Shown here piece by piece: positions 18,162-27,591 of a stretch of DNA of 64,000 nucleotides (positions within the stretch are counted from its first letter, which is position 1; each line of letters opens with the position of its first letter). The notes under the pieces were generated by a model. That model saw nothing but the letters and a program-made list of their open reading frames with translations, ran no database searches and had not been told where the DNA came from. Made by a program: the position numbers and the translations under genes. Origin of the DNA: Prauserella aidingensis (GTDB lineage: Bacteria; Actinomycetota; Actinomycetes; Mycobacteriales; Pseudonocardiaceae); NCBI RefSeq assembly GCF_024171865.1, contig NZ_JAMTCN010000011.1:1-64000 (forward strand), read 5' to 3'.

Positions 18162-18891
18162 CAACCCCGACGGGGTTCGCCTGCAGAAAGTGCTCGCACA
18201 GGCGGGCGTCGCGTCGCGGCGCGCCTCCGAGGAGCTGATCGCGCAGGGCCGGGTGAGCGTCGACGGCGAGACCGTGCGGGAACTCGGCAAGCGGGTCGAC
18301 CCGGACACCGCGGTGATCCACGTGGACGGCGAGCGGCTGATCGTGGACGACACGCTGGTCTACCTGGCGCTGAACAAGCCGAAGGGCGTGCACAGCACGA
18401 TGTCCGACGAGGAGGGCAGGCCGTGCGTCGGCGACTACGTGCGCAAGCGCAACGAGCGGCTGTTCCACGTCGGCAGGCTCGACGCCGACACCGAGGGCCT
18501 GCTGCTGCTGACCAACGACGGCGACCTGGCGAACAAGTTGATGCACCCGTCGTTCCACGTGCCGAAGACCTACCTGGCCGAGGTCGACGGCTCCGTGCCG
18601 CGGGGCCTCGGTAAGCGGCTGCGCAACGGCGTCGAGCTGGAGGACGGTCCGGTGCGGGTGGACGAGTTCCGCGTCAAGGACGTCCAGGCCGGGCGGACGC
18701 TCGTCGAGCTGGTGCTGCACGAGGGCCGCAAGCACATCGTGCGCAGGCTGCTGCGCGAGGTGGGCCACCCGGTGCGCAAACTCGTCCGCACGCAGGTCGG
18801 TGGCGTGCAGCTCGGGCAGACCAAGCCGGGCGCGATCCGCAAGCTGAACCGCAAGGAGGTCGGCTCGCTCTACAAGGCCGTCGGTTCCTGA
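18151..18891 (+). CDS. rluB: 23S rRNA pseudouridine synthase, RluB type (Rv1711-like)
   Basis: The 246-residue enzyme has an N-terminal S4 domain (RLQKVLAQAGVASRRASEEL). The RsuA/RluB catalytic loop is HVGRLDADTEGLLLLTNDG, with the essential Asp. The family motifs LALNKPKGVHSTM and HEGRKHIVRRLLREVGHPV are present. It overlaps scpB by 11 bases, the classic scpA-scpB-rluB order. The exact target uridine is taken from the family. Confidence 0.93.
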   Translation: MTSSNPDGVRLQKVLAQAGVASRRASEELIAQGRVSVDGETVRELGKRVDPDTAVIHVDGERLIVDDTLVYLALNKPKGVHSTMSDEEGRPCVGDYVRKRNERLFHVGRLDADTEGLLLLTNDGDLANKLMHPSFHVPKTYLAEVDGSVPRGLGKRLRNGVELEDGPVRVDEFRVKDVQAGRTLVELVLHEGRKHIVRRLLREVGHPVRKLVRTQVGGVQLGQTKPGAIRKLNRKEVGSLYKAVGS

Positions 18892-18927
18892 CCGGCGGCT
18901 GTCCGGCCACCCGCAGCGGCCCCGGGC

Positions 18928-19356
18928 TCAGCCGACCGTGGCGTCGACCGTCACCGGGATGTTGCCGCGAGTGGCATTGGAGTACGGGCACATTGCGTGG
19001 GCCGCCTGGGTCAGCTCGTCGGCCGTGGCCTGGTCGACGCCGGACAGTTCGACGTGCAGATCCGCGGCGAGGCCGAACCCGCCGCCGTCCTGCGACCGCA
19101 GCTGCACCTCGGCGACGACGGCCGAGTCGCTGATCGTCGCCTTCCGTTCGGCGGCGACGGCCTTCAGCGCGGAGTGGAAGCACGCAGCCCAGCCCGCGGC
19201 GAACAGCTGTTCCGGGTTGGTGCCGCCGCCGGTGCCGCCCATCTCGGCCGGGACGGCGAGCGTGACGTCGAGCGCCTCGTCGTTGGTGGCGGCCCTGCCG
19301 CCGCGCCTGCCGTCGCCGGTGGAGGTCGCAATCGCGGTGTACACGGCGTCTGACAT
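18928..19356 (-). CDS. ohr: organic hydroperoxide resistance protein Ohr
   Basis: Ohr is a thiol peroxidase that reduces organic hydroperoxides. The 142-residue protein begins MSDAVYTAIATSTGDGRRGG and has the two catalytic cysteines in GWAACFHSALK and AMCPYSNATRGN. GAGGAGAAG lies five bases before the start. It is convergent with rluB. No ohrR regulator is adjacent, which is unusual for an ohr gene. Confidence 0.94.
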   Translation of the reverse strand: MSDAVYTAIATSTGDGRRGGRAATNDEALDVTLAVPAEMGGTGGGTNPEQLFAAGWAACFHSALKAVAAERKATISDSAVVAEVQLRSQDGGGFGLAADLHVELSGVDQATADELTQAAHAMCPYSNATRGNIPVTVDATVG

Positions 19357-19450
19357 GGACTTCTCCTCGCTGAGCGCGTCTGGACCGATCCTTTCCCCCA
19401 CGACGGTAGTGGCGCAGGCGGTGTGAGGCCGGGTGGCGTTCGGTGGCCGT

Positions 19451-20629
19451 TCAGGCGCCGGACGTCGCCGGGCGCGGCTGCAGGCGGCGGGCCACGGGCT
19501 CGATGACGCGGGCCGCGGTCGGGCCGAGGATCGCCATCAGCAGCACGTACGCGGTCGCCAGGGCGGCGAGCTCGCCCTCGACGGCGCCGGCGCTCACCGC
19601 GAGACCGGCGATGACGATCGAGAACTCGCCGCGTGCCACGAGGGCCGCGCCCGCCCTCGCCCGTCCGAGTCTGCCGACGCCCGAGCGCCGGGCCGCCCAC
19701 CACCCGGTGCCGATCTTGGTCACCGTCGTGACCACGGCCAGCACGACGGCCCAGACCAGTACCGGCGGGATCGACGCGGGGTCGGTGTTGAGGCCGAACA
19801 CCACGAAGAACACGGCCGCGAACAGGTCGCGCAGGGGTTCCAGCAGGCGGGTGGCGTTCTCCGCGGTCGACCCCGAGATCGCGATGCCCAGCAGGAACGC
19901 GCCCACCGCGGCCGACACCTGCAGCGCCTGGGCCAGACCGGCCACCAGCAGCGCCGACCCGAACACGCGCAGCAGGAACACCTCGCGGTCGTCACTGTCG
20001 ACGATCGCGGAGACGAACCGCCCGTACTTGAGGGCGATCACCAGCACGACCGAGATGACCAGGAGCGAGATGCCGACCGCGGTCAGGCCGCCCACGAGGC
20101 TCACGCCGCCGAGGACCGCGGTGAGGATCGGCAGGTACAGCGCCATCGCCAGGTCCTCGAACACGAGGATCGACAGCACCACCGGCGTCTCGCGGTTACC
20201 GAGCCTGCCCAGGTCGCCCAGGACCTTCGCGATGATGCCGGACGAGGAGATGTAGGTGACGCCGCCGAGTACCAGCGCGCCGATGGGCCCCCAGCCCAGC
20301 AGCAGCGCCACGACGGCACCCGGTGCCGCGTTGGCCACGATGTCGACGACGCCGGCCAGCCAGGACCGCTTCATCCCGCCGACCAGTTCGGCCGCCGAGT
20401 ACTCGAGCCCGAGCAGCAGGAGCAGCAGCACGACGCCGATCTCGCTGGCCAGGTGCGTGAACTGGCCGATGTCGCCCAGCTCGATCACGCCGCCCTCGCC
20501 GAAGAACAGCCCGCCCACCAGGTAGAGCGGGATCGGCGACATGCCCATGCGCTGGGCGACCCTGCCGAGTACGCCGAGCAGGAAGAAGACCGCGCCCAGC
20601 TCGATCAGTGCGAGTGCGGTGTGGTCCAC
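19451..20629 (-). CDS. khtU: KhtU-like K+/H+ or cation/proton antiporter (CPA2 family)
   Basis: The 392-residue protein has about 12 membrane helices. CPA2-type features include an early amphipathic pore helix (GVVLLLLLLGLEYSAAEL), GGVTYISSSGIIAKVLGDL and the ion-site helix LSILVFEDLAMALYLPIL. It lacks the cytosolic RCK domain of KefB/C. That part is supplied by the separate gene just upstream (20639-21121), as in the KhtTU potassium efflux system. Ion specificity is inferred from this partner. Confidence 0.88.
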   Translation of the reverse strand: MDHTALALIELGAVFFLLGVLGRVAQRMGMSPIPLYLVGGLFFGEGGVIELGDIGQFTHLASEIGVVLLLLLLGLEYSAAELVGGMKRSWLAGVVDIVANAAPGAVVALLLGWGPIGALVLGGVTYISSSGIIAKVLGDLGRLGNRETPVVLSILVFEDLAMALYLPILTAVLGGVSLVGGLTAVGISLLVISVVLVIALKYGRFVSAIVDSDDREVFLLRVFGSALLVAGLAQALQVSAAVGAFLLGIAISGSTAENATRLLEPLRDLFAAVFFVVFGLNTDPASIPPVLVWAVVLAVVTTVTKIGTGWWAARRSGVGRLGRARAGAALVARGEFSIVIAGLAVSAGAVEGELAALATAYVLLMAILGPTAARVIEPVARRLQPRPATSGA

Positions 20630-20638
20630 GGCGGGCCG

Positions 20639-21121
20639 TTACCCCTGGTGGAGGATCTTCGTCGCCGCGTCGAGTCCCTCCGCCGTACCGACGGCCGCGA
20701 CGAGGTCGCCCGCCGTGAACACGAAGTCCGGGGCGGGGGACGGGTGGATCTGCCCCGCGCGCATCACGGCGACGACGGACACGCCGGTGCGGGTGCGGAT
20801 CTCCGTGTCGGCCAGCGTCCGGCCGTCGTAGGGCGACGCGGCCTTGATCGTCAGCTGCCGGGTGCTGATGCCCGGCAGCTCCTTCTGCTCCTCGGTCAGT
20901 TGCGCGACCAGCTGCGGCGCGCCGAGCAGGTTGGCGAGCGCACCGGCCTCGTCCGAGGTCAGGGCCAGCGAGGCCAGGCAGGCGTCGGGGTCGTCCGACT
21001 TGGAGACGATGAGATCGGTCGTGCCGTCGCGGTGGCTGACGACGCCGACCCGGCGGCCGTTGGCCGCGACGAATTCCTTCCGGACACCGATGCCCGGCAG
21101 TGGAGTGACTTCGACGTTCAC
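20639..21121 (-). CDS. khtT: KhtT-like TrkA-C domain regulatory subunit
   Basis: The 160-residue soluble protein begins at a GTG at 21121 (MNVEVTPLPGIGVRKEF). Residues about 80-160 form an RCK_C/TrkA-C domain, with TLADTEIRTRTGVSVVAVMR and GDLVAAVGTAEGLDAATKIL. It lies nine bases ahead of the antiporter on the same strand and very likely gates it. It is divergent from the mrp operon across 160 bp, so both cation systems may share upstream control. Confidence 0.88.
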   Translation of the reverse strand: MNVEVTPLPGIGVRKEFVAANGRRVGVVSHRDGTTDLIVSKSDDPDACLASLALTSDEAGALANLLGAPQLVAQLTEEQKELPGISTRQLTIKAASPYDGRTLADTEIRTRTGVSVVAVMRAGQIHPSPAPDFVFTAGDLVAAVGTAEGLDAATKILHQG

Positions 21122-21243
21122 AGCTCCACAGTAACCCTTCGCCGACCAGCGGGAGTAGCGGTGACCTGACCGTGGGTATCCGCCGGTCATGGACCGTCCA
21201 CTTCGGCCGGACGCGCGGAATGATCAGAGATTTCGTAGTATCG

Positions 21244-21263
21244 GTTCGGTTACGGCGCCGAAC
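21244..21263 (+). promoter_or_regulatory. khtT-mrpA divergent region with an inverted repeat
   Basis: The 160-bp divergent gap (21122-21281) holds GTTCGG/CCGAAC arms at 21244-21249 and 21258-21263, 19 bases before mrpA. A TAGTAT hexamer at 21236-21241 could be a -10, but no good -35 is present. It may be an operator or an mRNA hairpin; no regulator is evident. Confidence 0.35.
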
Positions 21264-21281
21264 GGGAGCGGGTGAGGCCGG

Positions 21282-23726
21282 GTGCTGGTGGCGATCGTGG
21301 TGCACTTCGCACTCGCCGCGGTGCTCCCCCTCGTCGCGCGCCGGTACGGCCGGGCGGCGTTCGTGGTCGGTGCGCTCGCGCCTGCGGGCACGCTGGTCTA
21401 CGCACTCGCGCGGGCCGGCGAGGCGCTGGCCGACACGCCGCCGCTGGAGACGGCGGCGTGGGCGCCCGCGATCGGACTCGAATTCACGGCGCGGTTCGAC
21501 GAGCTGGCGGTCCTGCTGATCCTGCTGATCAGCGGCGTCGGCACGATCGTGCTCGGCTACTACGCGGGCTACGCGAAGGTCGGCGACCACCGCACCGCCG
21601 CGCGCGACTCGGCCCTGTTGGTGACGTTCGCGGGTGCGATGCTCGGCCTCGTCCTCGCCGACGACGTCCTCTCCCTGTACCTGTTCTGGGAGCTGACGAC
21701 ACTGTGCTCGTTCCTGCTCGTCGGCGGGGACGGGCTGCGGAAACGGCTCCGCCAGTCGGCGACGCAAGCACTGCTGGTCACCACGTTCGGCGGCCTCGCG
21801 ATGCTGCTCGGGCTCGTGCTGCTCGGCACCGCGGCCGGCACGCTGCGGATCTCGGAGATCCTGGCCGACCCGCCCGGCGGCGGAGTGGTCACGGCGGCAC
21901 TGCTGCTGATCCTGCTCGGGGCGCTGACCAAATCCGCACAGGTGCCGTTCCACCCGTGGCTGCCCTCGGCCATGGTGGCGCCGACCCCGGTGAGCGCGTA
22001 CCTGCACGCCGCCGCGATGGTGAAGGCGGGCGTCTACCTGGTGGCCCGGTTCTCGCCCGCGTTCGCCGACCATCCCGCGTGGTGGATCCCCGTCGTCGGA
22101 TGCGGCCTGTGGACGATGCTGCTCGGCGGGTTCCGCGCGCTGCGCCAGTACGACCTCAAGACCCTGCTGGCCTACGGCACCATCAGCCAACTCGGTTTCC
22201 TCATGGTGATGCTCGGCATCGGCACGTGGATGTCGGCGCTCGCGGCGGGCACGCTGATCCTCGCGCACGGACTGTTCAAATCGGCGCTGTTCCTGACCGT
22301 CGGCATCATCGACAAGCGCACCGGGACCCGCGACATCCGCGAACTGTCCGGGCTCGGCGGCCGCTGGCGCGTGCTCACGACGCTGACCACGCTCGCGCTG
22401 CTGTCCATGGCCGGTCTGCCGCCGCTGCTGGGGTTCCTCGGTAAGGAGGTGGCGCTCGAGGCGCTGCTGCACGGAGGACCGGTTGACATGGTCGCCTGCG
22501 TCGGGGTGGTCGCCGGGTCCGTGCTCACCGTCGCCTACAGCCTGCGCTTCCTCCGCGGAGCGTTCGCCAGGAAACCGGACGTCGCACCACCGCCGTCCGT
22601 GCCGTGCGGGCGCGTCATGACCGCCCTGGTGGCCGTCCCCTCGCTCGCGGGGCTGGTCCTCGCGCTCGCTCCGGGCCTGATCGAGCCGATCGAGGCGGGC
22701 TACGCCGACCGGTACGGCAGTGACCCCGGCTACCACCTGGCGCTGTGGCACGGCTTCACCCCGCCGCTCGCGCTCAGCGTCGGCATCGTCGTCGCCGGGT
22801 ACCTCGTACACCGCTACGCGGGCCTGCAACGGCTCGGCGGACGTGTGCCCTCCGGGCTGCAGGCCCAGAACTGGTACACCGCGTCCGTCGACGGCCTCGA
22901 ACACGTCGCACACGGCGTCACGGGCCGCACGCAGGTCGGCTCGCTGCCGGTGTACCTCGGCGTCATCCTGACCACACTCGTCGTCGTGCCCGGGGCCGGC
23001 CTGCTGGCGGGCGGCGTCGAATTCGGTGCATTGCGGCTGTTCGACAACGGGCTGCAGGTGCCGCTCGCGGTGCTGGTGCTCGCCGCCGCGGTGACGTCGC
23101 TGGTCGCGCGCCGCCGCCTCACGGCCGTGCTGCTGACCGGTGTCGTGGGGTACGGCATCGGCGCGTGGTTCGTCGTCGACGGCGGCGCCGACCTCGCACT
23201 CGCCCAGTTCCTCGTCGAAACGCTCACCCTCGTGGTGTTCGTGTTCGTCATCCGCCGGTTCCCGCCCCGCTTCACCCAGAACCGCGAGTACATCCCGGGC
23301 CGGTGGGTCAAGGCCGTCGTCGCCGGTGTCGCGGGCACGTTCGTGGCGGTCCTGGCGGTGTTGTACTCCGGGTACACCCACGGGATGCCGGAGGCGAGCC
23401 GGGAGTACATCGAGCGGGCCGAGGACGAGACCGGGGCGACGAACGTCGTCAACGCGATCATCGTCGACTTCCGCGCGTTCGACACCATCGGCGAGATCGC
23501 GGTGCTCGCAGTCGCGGCCACGGGCGCGGCGAGCCTGATCCTGGCCCGCTCGCGCAAGCGGACCGGGGGAGACGGCACGTCGGACGAGCCGGGCGTCGCC
23601 GAGGGCACCGACCCGGTCGGCGGCCGGGACGAGGCCGAGGAGTCGGGCGATGCGGGCGCGGTCCGTTCCGCGCGCGCCCGCGACACCGGTCCCGGTGACG
23701 GCCCGGAACCGGAGGTGACGTCATGA
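21282..23726 (+). CDS. mrpA: Na+/H+ antiporter subunit A (MrpA/MnhA)
   Basis: MrpA is the largest subunit of the Mrp secondary antiporter, related to complex I NuoL. The 814-residue protein carries the NuoL-like antiporter helices. These include the Glu-bearing FWELTTLCSFLLVGGDG, TKSAQVPFHPWLPSAM with AAAMVKAGVYLVARF (functional Lys residues), and LLAYGTISQLGFLMVMLG. An MrpA-specific C-terminal part (residues about 600-765) has ADLALAQFLVETLTLVVFVF and AFDTIGEIAVLAVAATG. It ends in a hydrophilic tail. Its ATGA overlap with mrpB starts a fully coupled seven-gene operon. Confidence 0.95.
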   Translation: MLVAIVVHFALAAVLPLVARRYGRAAFVVGALAPAGTLVYALARAGEALADTPPLETAAWAPAIGLEFTARFDELAVLLILLISGVGTIVLGYYAGYAKVGDHRTAARDSALLVTFAGAMLGLVLADDVLSLYLFWELTTLCSFLLVGGDGLRKRLRQSATQALLVTTFGGLAMLLGLVLLGTAAGTLRISEILADPPGGGVVTAALLLILLGALTKSAQVPFHPWLPSAMVAPTPVSAYLHAAAMVKAGVYLVARFSPAFADHPAWWIPVVGCGLWTMLLGGFRALRQYDLKTLLAYGTISQLGFLMVMLGIGTWMSALAAGTLILAHGLFKSALFLTVGIIDKRTGTRDIRELSGLGGRWRVLTTLTTLALLSMAGLPPLLGFLGKEVALEALLHGGPVDMVACVGVVAGSVLTVAYSLRFLRGAFARKPDVAPPPSVPCGRVMTALVAVPSLAGLVLALAPGLIEPIEAGYADRYGSDPGYHLALWHGFTPPLALSVGIVVAGYLVHRYAGLQRLGGRVPSGLQAQNWYTASVDGLEHVAHGVTGRTQVGSLPVYLGVILTTLVVVPGAGLLAGGVEFGALRLFDNGLQVPLAVLVLAAAVTSLVARRRLTAVLLTGVVGYGIGAWFVVDGGADLALAQFLVETLTLVVFVFVIRRFPPRFTQNREYIPGRWVKAVVAGVAGTFVAVLAVLYSGYTHGMPEASREYIERAEDETGATNVVNAIIVDFRAFDTIGEIAVLAVAATGAASLILARSRKRTGGDGTSDEPGVAEGTDPVGGRDEAEESGDAGAVRSARARDTGPGDGPEPEVTS

Positions 23727-24520
23727 CCGAGCACCCCGACCCCGCGCCCGGCCGGGAGCACGGCGAGGCCGGACGTCCGGCGCCCGAGCGGCACACCACC
23801 TCCCGGGGCGCGGTCTCCCACACGGAGGCGCCGTGGACGGCGTGGGACACCCCGCGTGAGCAGTGGCTGATGACCGAGCAGAGCGCGGGGAGCTGGCCGC
23901 GCTCGATGCTGCTCGAGGTCCTCGCGCGCGTCCTGTTCCCGACCGTCCTCGTGTTCTCGGTGTATCTGCTGCTGGCGGGTCACAACAACGCGGGCGGAGG
24001 CTTCAGCGGCGGCCTCGTCGCCGGGCTGGCGTTCGTGCTGCGGTACGTGGCAGGCGGCGGTGCCGAACTGGCGACGGCCGTGCGGGTGCGGCCACCGGTC
24101 GTCATCGGCACGGGTCTCGCGATCGCCGTCACCACGGCGCTGGCACCGGTGCTGCTGGGCGAGGTGGTCCTGTCGTCGGCGGTGTGGAAACTGCACCTTC
24201 CCGTGCTCGGCGAGCTCAAGCTCACGACGAACCTGGCGCTCGACCTCGGCGTCTATCTGCTGATCATCGGCGTCGTGGTGGACCTGCTGCGCACGCTCGG
24301 CTCCGGCACCGAGTTCGGCGGACCGGGTGTCGACGGCGAGGGCGTCCCGGACGATCCCGACGACCCGGAGGAGCTCGCGGATGACGAGGACGCCGCGGGC
24401 GGCGTCGGCGGGGACGGGTTCGACGGCTTCGGCCCGCACCACGGCCCGGCTACCGGCCGCGGCACCGACCGCGACCCCGGCTCCGGCGCCGACGGCGACG
24501 ACGAGATGAGGCGATCATGA
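23723..24520 (+). CDS. mrpB: Na+/H+ antiporter subunit B (MrpB) with extended tails
   Basis: The core MrpB/MnhB fold spans residues about 55-195: ARVLFPTVLVFSVYLLLAG, GGFSGGLVAGLAFVLRYVAGG and NLALDLGVYLLIIGVVVDLL. It overlaps mrpA and mrpC by four bases each. At 265 residues it is much longer than the usual roughly 140, because of a hydrophilic N-terminal segment of about 50 residues and an acidic Asp/Gly-rich C-terminal tail of about 65. Confidence 0.93.
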   Translation: MTEHPDPAPGREHGEAGRPAPERHTTSRGAVSHTEAPWTAWDTPREQWLMTEQSAGSWPRSMLLEVLARVLFPTVLVFSVYLLLAGHNNAGGGFSGGLVAGLAFVLRYVAGGGAELATAVRVRPPVVIGTGLAIAVTTALAPVLLGEVVLSSAVWKLHLPVLGELKLTTNLALDLGVYLLIIGVVVDLLRTLGSGTEFGGPGVDGEGVPDDPDDPEELADDEDAAGGVGGDGFDGFGPHHGPATGRGTDRDPGSGADGDDEMRRS

Positions 24521-24990
24521 CCATCAACATCACGATGGCCGTCATGCTCGCCGGCCTCTACTCGATCGGGTTCTACCTGCTCATGCAGCGGTCGCTGATG
24601 CGGGTGATCCTCGGCATCGTGATCCTGGGCCACGGCGCCAACCTGTTCCTGCAGGTCGCCGGCGGTCCACCGGGGGAGCCGACGTTCGTCGGCACCGCGG
24701 CCGTCGAGGCGATGGTCGACCCGCTCCCGCAGGCACTGGCGTTGACGGCGATCGTCATCACCTTCGGGCTCACGACGTTCCTGCTCGCGCTGTCGTACCG
24801 GTCGTGGGCCCTGTTGGGGCACGACGAGGTGCAGGACGACGTGGAGGACCGGCGCGTCGCCGAGGCCGAGCTCGCCGAGCGGGAGATCGAGGACGAGGCG
24901 GCCGAGGCCGAGCGGGTCGCCGGCTTCGAGGCCCCCGAGGCACCGGAGGCCGGTCCCGGGCAGACCGACGAGGAGGCCGGTGTCCGATGA
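24517..24990 (+). CDS. mrpC: Na+/H+ antiporter subunit C (MrpC)
   Basis: MrpC resembles complex I NuoK. The 157-residue protein has three membrane helices, including LYSIGFYLLMQRSLMRVILG and VDPLPQALALTAIVITFGLT, the family signature. About 50 extra C-terminal residues are highly acidic (EAELAEREIEDEAAEAERVA). It overlaps both neighbours by four bases. Confidence 0.94.
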   Translation: MTINITMAVMLAGLYSIGFYLLMQRSLMRVILGIVILGHGANLFLQVAGGPPGEPTFVGTAAVEAMVDPLPQALALTAIVITFGLTTFLLALSYRSWALLGHDEVQDDVEDRRVAEAELAEREIEDEAAEAERVAGFEAPEAPEAGPGQTDEEAGVR

Positions 24991-26519
24991 GCTTCCTGGT
25001 CGCACTGCCGGTGCTGCTGCCGTTGCTGGCAGCGGCGTTGTCGCTGGTCGCAGGCCGGTCACCGATGGTGCAGCGGGCGCTCGGCGTCGTCGTGCTGACC
25101 GTGATCGCCTGCGTCGCGGCCGCCTTGCTGGTGGAGGCCGACAGCTCGGGCCCGGTGGTGCTCGAGCTCGGCGGATACGGCCCGCCGTTCGGCATCACCC
25201 TGGTGGCCGACCGGCTCGCGTCGCTGCTGCTGCTCGTGTCGGCGCTGGTCACCCTCGCGGTGCTGGTCTTCTCCGTCGGTCAGCGCATCACCGACTTCGG
25301 CCGCAGGGCGGCGTCGACGACGTTCCACCCGATGTACCTGATGCTGTGCGCGGGCGTGTCGCTGGCCTACCTGACGGCGGACCTGTTCAACCTCTTCGTG
25401 GCGTTCGAGGTGATGCTCGGCTCGTCGTACGTGCTGATCACGCGCCGGGTGACCGCCCAGCGGGTGCGGGCGAGCATGACGTACGTGATCGTCAGCCTGA
25501 CCTCGTCGCTGCTGTTCATCACCATGATCGCGCTCGTCTACACCGCCACGGGCACGGTCAACATGGCCGCACTGCCGGAGAAGATCGCGGCCCTGCCGCC
25601 GGGCGTGCAGTCGAGTCTCGCGCTGCTGTTCCTGATCGTGTTCGGCATCAAGGCGGCGCTCGTGCCGCTGCACTTCTGGCTGCCCGACAGCTATCCGACG
25701 GCGCCCGCCCCGATCACCGCGGTGTTCGCCGCGCTGCTCACGAAGGTCGGCGTGTATGCGCTGATCCGCACCCAGACGCTCGTGTTCGTGCACTCCGACA
25801 GTTGGACGGCGTTGCTCGTCGTCGCGCTGCTGACGATGATCGTGGGCGTGCTCGGGGCGATCGCGCAGAACGACCTCAACCGGATGCTGTCGTTCCTGCT
25901 GGTGAGCCACATCGGGTACATGCTGTTCGGACTGGCGCTGTTCACGGTGATCGGGCTGGCAGGCGTGATCCTCTACGTCGTCCACCACATCACCGTGCAG
26001 GCGGCGCTGTTCCTGGTGAGCGGTCTGGTCACGCGCCACACCGGGACCGTGTCGTTGCAGGCCATGTCGGGCGTGGCGAAGGGGTATCCGCTCGTGGCCG
26101 TGCTGTTCGCCGTCCCGGCGCTGAGCCTGGCCGGCATCCCGCCGCTGTCGGGGTTCGTCGCGAAGATCGCCCTGTTCCAGGCCGGCGCCGAGGTGGGAAC
26201 CCCGGCGGCCCTCGCCGTGACCGGCGGCGCCGTCGTGACGAGCCTGCTGACGCTGTACGCGGTCACGAAGATCTGGGCGGGCGCCTTCTGGGGCAAGCCG
26301 GCGCCGCCACAGCCCGATCCGGACCCGAACGACGACGTGACGGTGGGCACGGGGACGACCTCGGGTGCCATGCTCGGCGCCACGGGCGGTCTGGTCGTCG
26401 TGAGCGTGCTGATCGCCGTGTTCGCGGGTCCGCTCGCCGCTATGAGTGAACGCGCCGCGAACGACGTGCTGCACGACGCCGGTTACCGGTCGGCCGTGCT
26501 GGGAGAGGAGGGTCGCTGA
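24987..26519 (+). CDS. mrpD: Na+/H+ antiporter subunit D (MrpD)
   Basis: MrpD is the NuoM/NuoN-like proton channel subunit. The 510-residue protein has the transmembrane Glu in FNLFVAFEVMLGSSYVLI. It also has GIKAALVPLHFWLPDSYPTA, PAPITAVFAALLTKVGVYAL and LNRMLSFLLVSHIGYMLFGL. The C-terminal 50 residues are less conserved. The start codon lies inside the mrpC end and the stop shares a base with mrpE. Confidence 0.95.
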   Translation: MSFLVALPVLLPLLAAALSLVAGRSPMVQRALGVVVLTVIACVAAALLVEADSSGPVVLELGGYGPPFGITLVADRLASLLLLVSALVTLAVLVFSVGQRITDFGRRAASTTFHPMYLMLCAGVSLAYLTADLFNLFVAFEVMLGSSYVLITRRVTAQRVRASMTYVIVSLTSSLLFITMIALVYTATGTVNMAALPEKIAALPPGVQSSLALLFLIVFGIKAALVPLHFWLPDSYPTAPAPITAVFAALLTKVGVYALIRTQTLVFVHSDSWTALLVVALLTMIVGVLGAIAQNDLNRMLSFLLVSHIGYMLFGLALFTVIGLAGVILYVVHHITVQAALFLVSGLVTRHTGTVSLQAMSGVAKGYPLVAVLFAVPALSLAGIPPLSGFVAKIALFQAGAEVGTPAALAVTGGAVVTSLLTLYAVTKIWAGAFWGKPAPPQPDPDPNDDVTVGTGTTSGAMLGATGGLVVVSVLIAVFAGPLAAMSERAANDVLHDAGYRSAVLGEEGR

Positions 26520-27328
26520 TGGCCCGGCGCACCATGCCCGGTACGCGCGTCGCACCGTCCCTGCTGATCTGGCTCGTGCTGGTGTGGCTGCTGCTGTGGG
26601 GCACGTTCGACGTCGCGACCCTCGTCTACGGCACGATCGTGGCGCTCGCCGTGCTGATGCTGTTCCCACTGCCCACCCATCGGTGGAACATCTTCCGCCG
26701 ACCGCTGCGGCTCGTGACCGTGGCGCTGTACGTCGTGGTGGACCTGTTCGCCTCCGCACTGCGGTTCCTCACCGACATCGCACGGGGCGGCGGTTCGGTG
26801 TCGGCGGGCATCGTCGCGGTACCCGTGCTGTCCGATGTGGATCACGTCATCGCCTCGGCGGCGAACGTCGTGTCGTTGGCCCCGGGCAAGTTCGTGCTGC
26901 AGATCGACCGCCCCGGCGGCATCTGGTACGTCTACGTGACCGGGGTGCGCAGCAGGGAGGACGCCGACAAGGCGTTCGACGACGTGCTGGACCTGCAGCG
27001 GGCCGTGGTCTGGGCGGTCGCGGGCGACGACGAGGCCTCGACGGCGGGCGAGCGTGCCGGGGAGGCGAAACGGCGCCGCCGCACCGGTGCTGCCCTGACC
27101 CCGGCGACGGCACCGGGAGGCGCCCCGCCCGACGGGACCGCCACCGCTACGCCCGCCACCGCTACGCGCGACGCCGCGGAGCCGGACCCAGACGAGCCTC
27201 CCTCCGACGAGCACGACGCAGGCGGGACCGGGGAGAGCGGGTCCCGTGCGGAGGGGGCCGGCGACGGCACGGGGGGACCACCGGGAGAACCGCGCCCCGG
27301 CCGTGAGGACAGGCGGGAGAACCGATGA
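26519..27328 (+). CDS. mrpE: Na+/H+ antiporter subunit E (MrpE) with a low-complexity C-terminus
   Basis: The MrpE core (residues about 10-170) has two N-terminal membrane helices (SLLIWLVLVWLLLWGTFDVA) and the domain with VVSLAPGKFVLQIDRPGGIW and VYVTGVRSREDADKAFDD. The last 95 residues are a Pro/Asp/Gly/Thr-rich tail, again longer than the usual roughly 160-residue protein. It overlaps mrpF by four bases. Confidence 0.92.
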   Translation: MARRTMPGTRVAPSLLIWLVLVWLLLWGTFDVATLVYGTIVALAVLMLFPLPTHRWNIFRRPLRLVTVALYVVVDLFASALRFLTDIARGGGSVSAGIVAVPVLSDVDHVIASAANVVSLAPGKFVLQIDRPGGIWYVYVTGVRSREDADKAFDDVLDLQRAVVWAVAGDDEASTAGERAGEAKRRRRTGAALTPATAPGGAPPDGTATATPATATRDAAEPDPDEPPSDEHDAGGTGESGSRAEGAGDGTGGPPGEPRPGREDRRENR

Positions 27329-27591
27329 GCGTCGTCTTCGCGATCACGTTCGGCCTGCTCGGACTGGCCGCTCTGCTGACGTTGCTGCGCATCGTGCGCG
27401 GCCCGCGCACCCTCGACCGGATCCTCGCCGTGGACGTGCTGGTGATCCTGATGGTGGCGGGCACGGCGGTCGGCATGGCGATGTCGTCACGGGGCATCTA
27501 CATCGCGCTGATCGTGGTGGTCGCGCTGCTCGGGTTCGTCGGGACGATCTCCGTGGTGCGGCTGGTCGAGCGCAGGGAGGAGTACCGATGA
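27325..27591 (+). CDS. mrpF: Na+/H+ antiporter subunit F (MrpF)
   Basis: The 88-residue protein has three membrane helices and the family segment LLTLLRIVRGPRTLDRILAV, then VVVALLGFVGTISVVRLVER. It overlaps mrpE and mrpG by four bases each. Confidence 0.93.
   Translation: MSVVFAITFGLLGLAALLTLLRIVRGPRTLDRILAVDVLVILMVAGTAVGMAMSSRGIYIALIVVVALLGFVGTISVVRLVERREEYR

Noticed and set aside
20196-23381. A 1061-codon open frame on the minus strand across the kht and mrp genes
   Set aside because: It conflicts with khtT, khtU and mrpA, and its Arg/Gln/His-rich product resembles no family.
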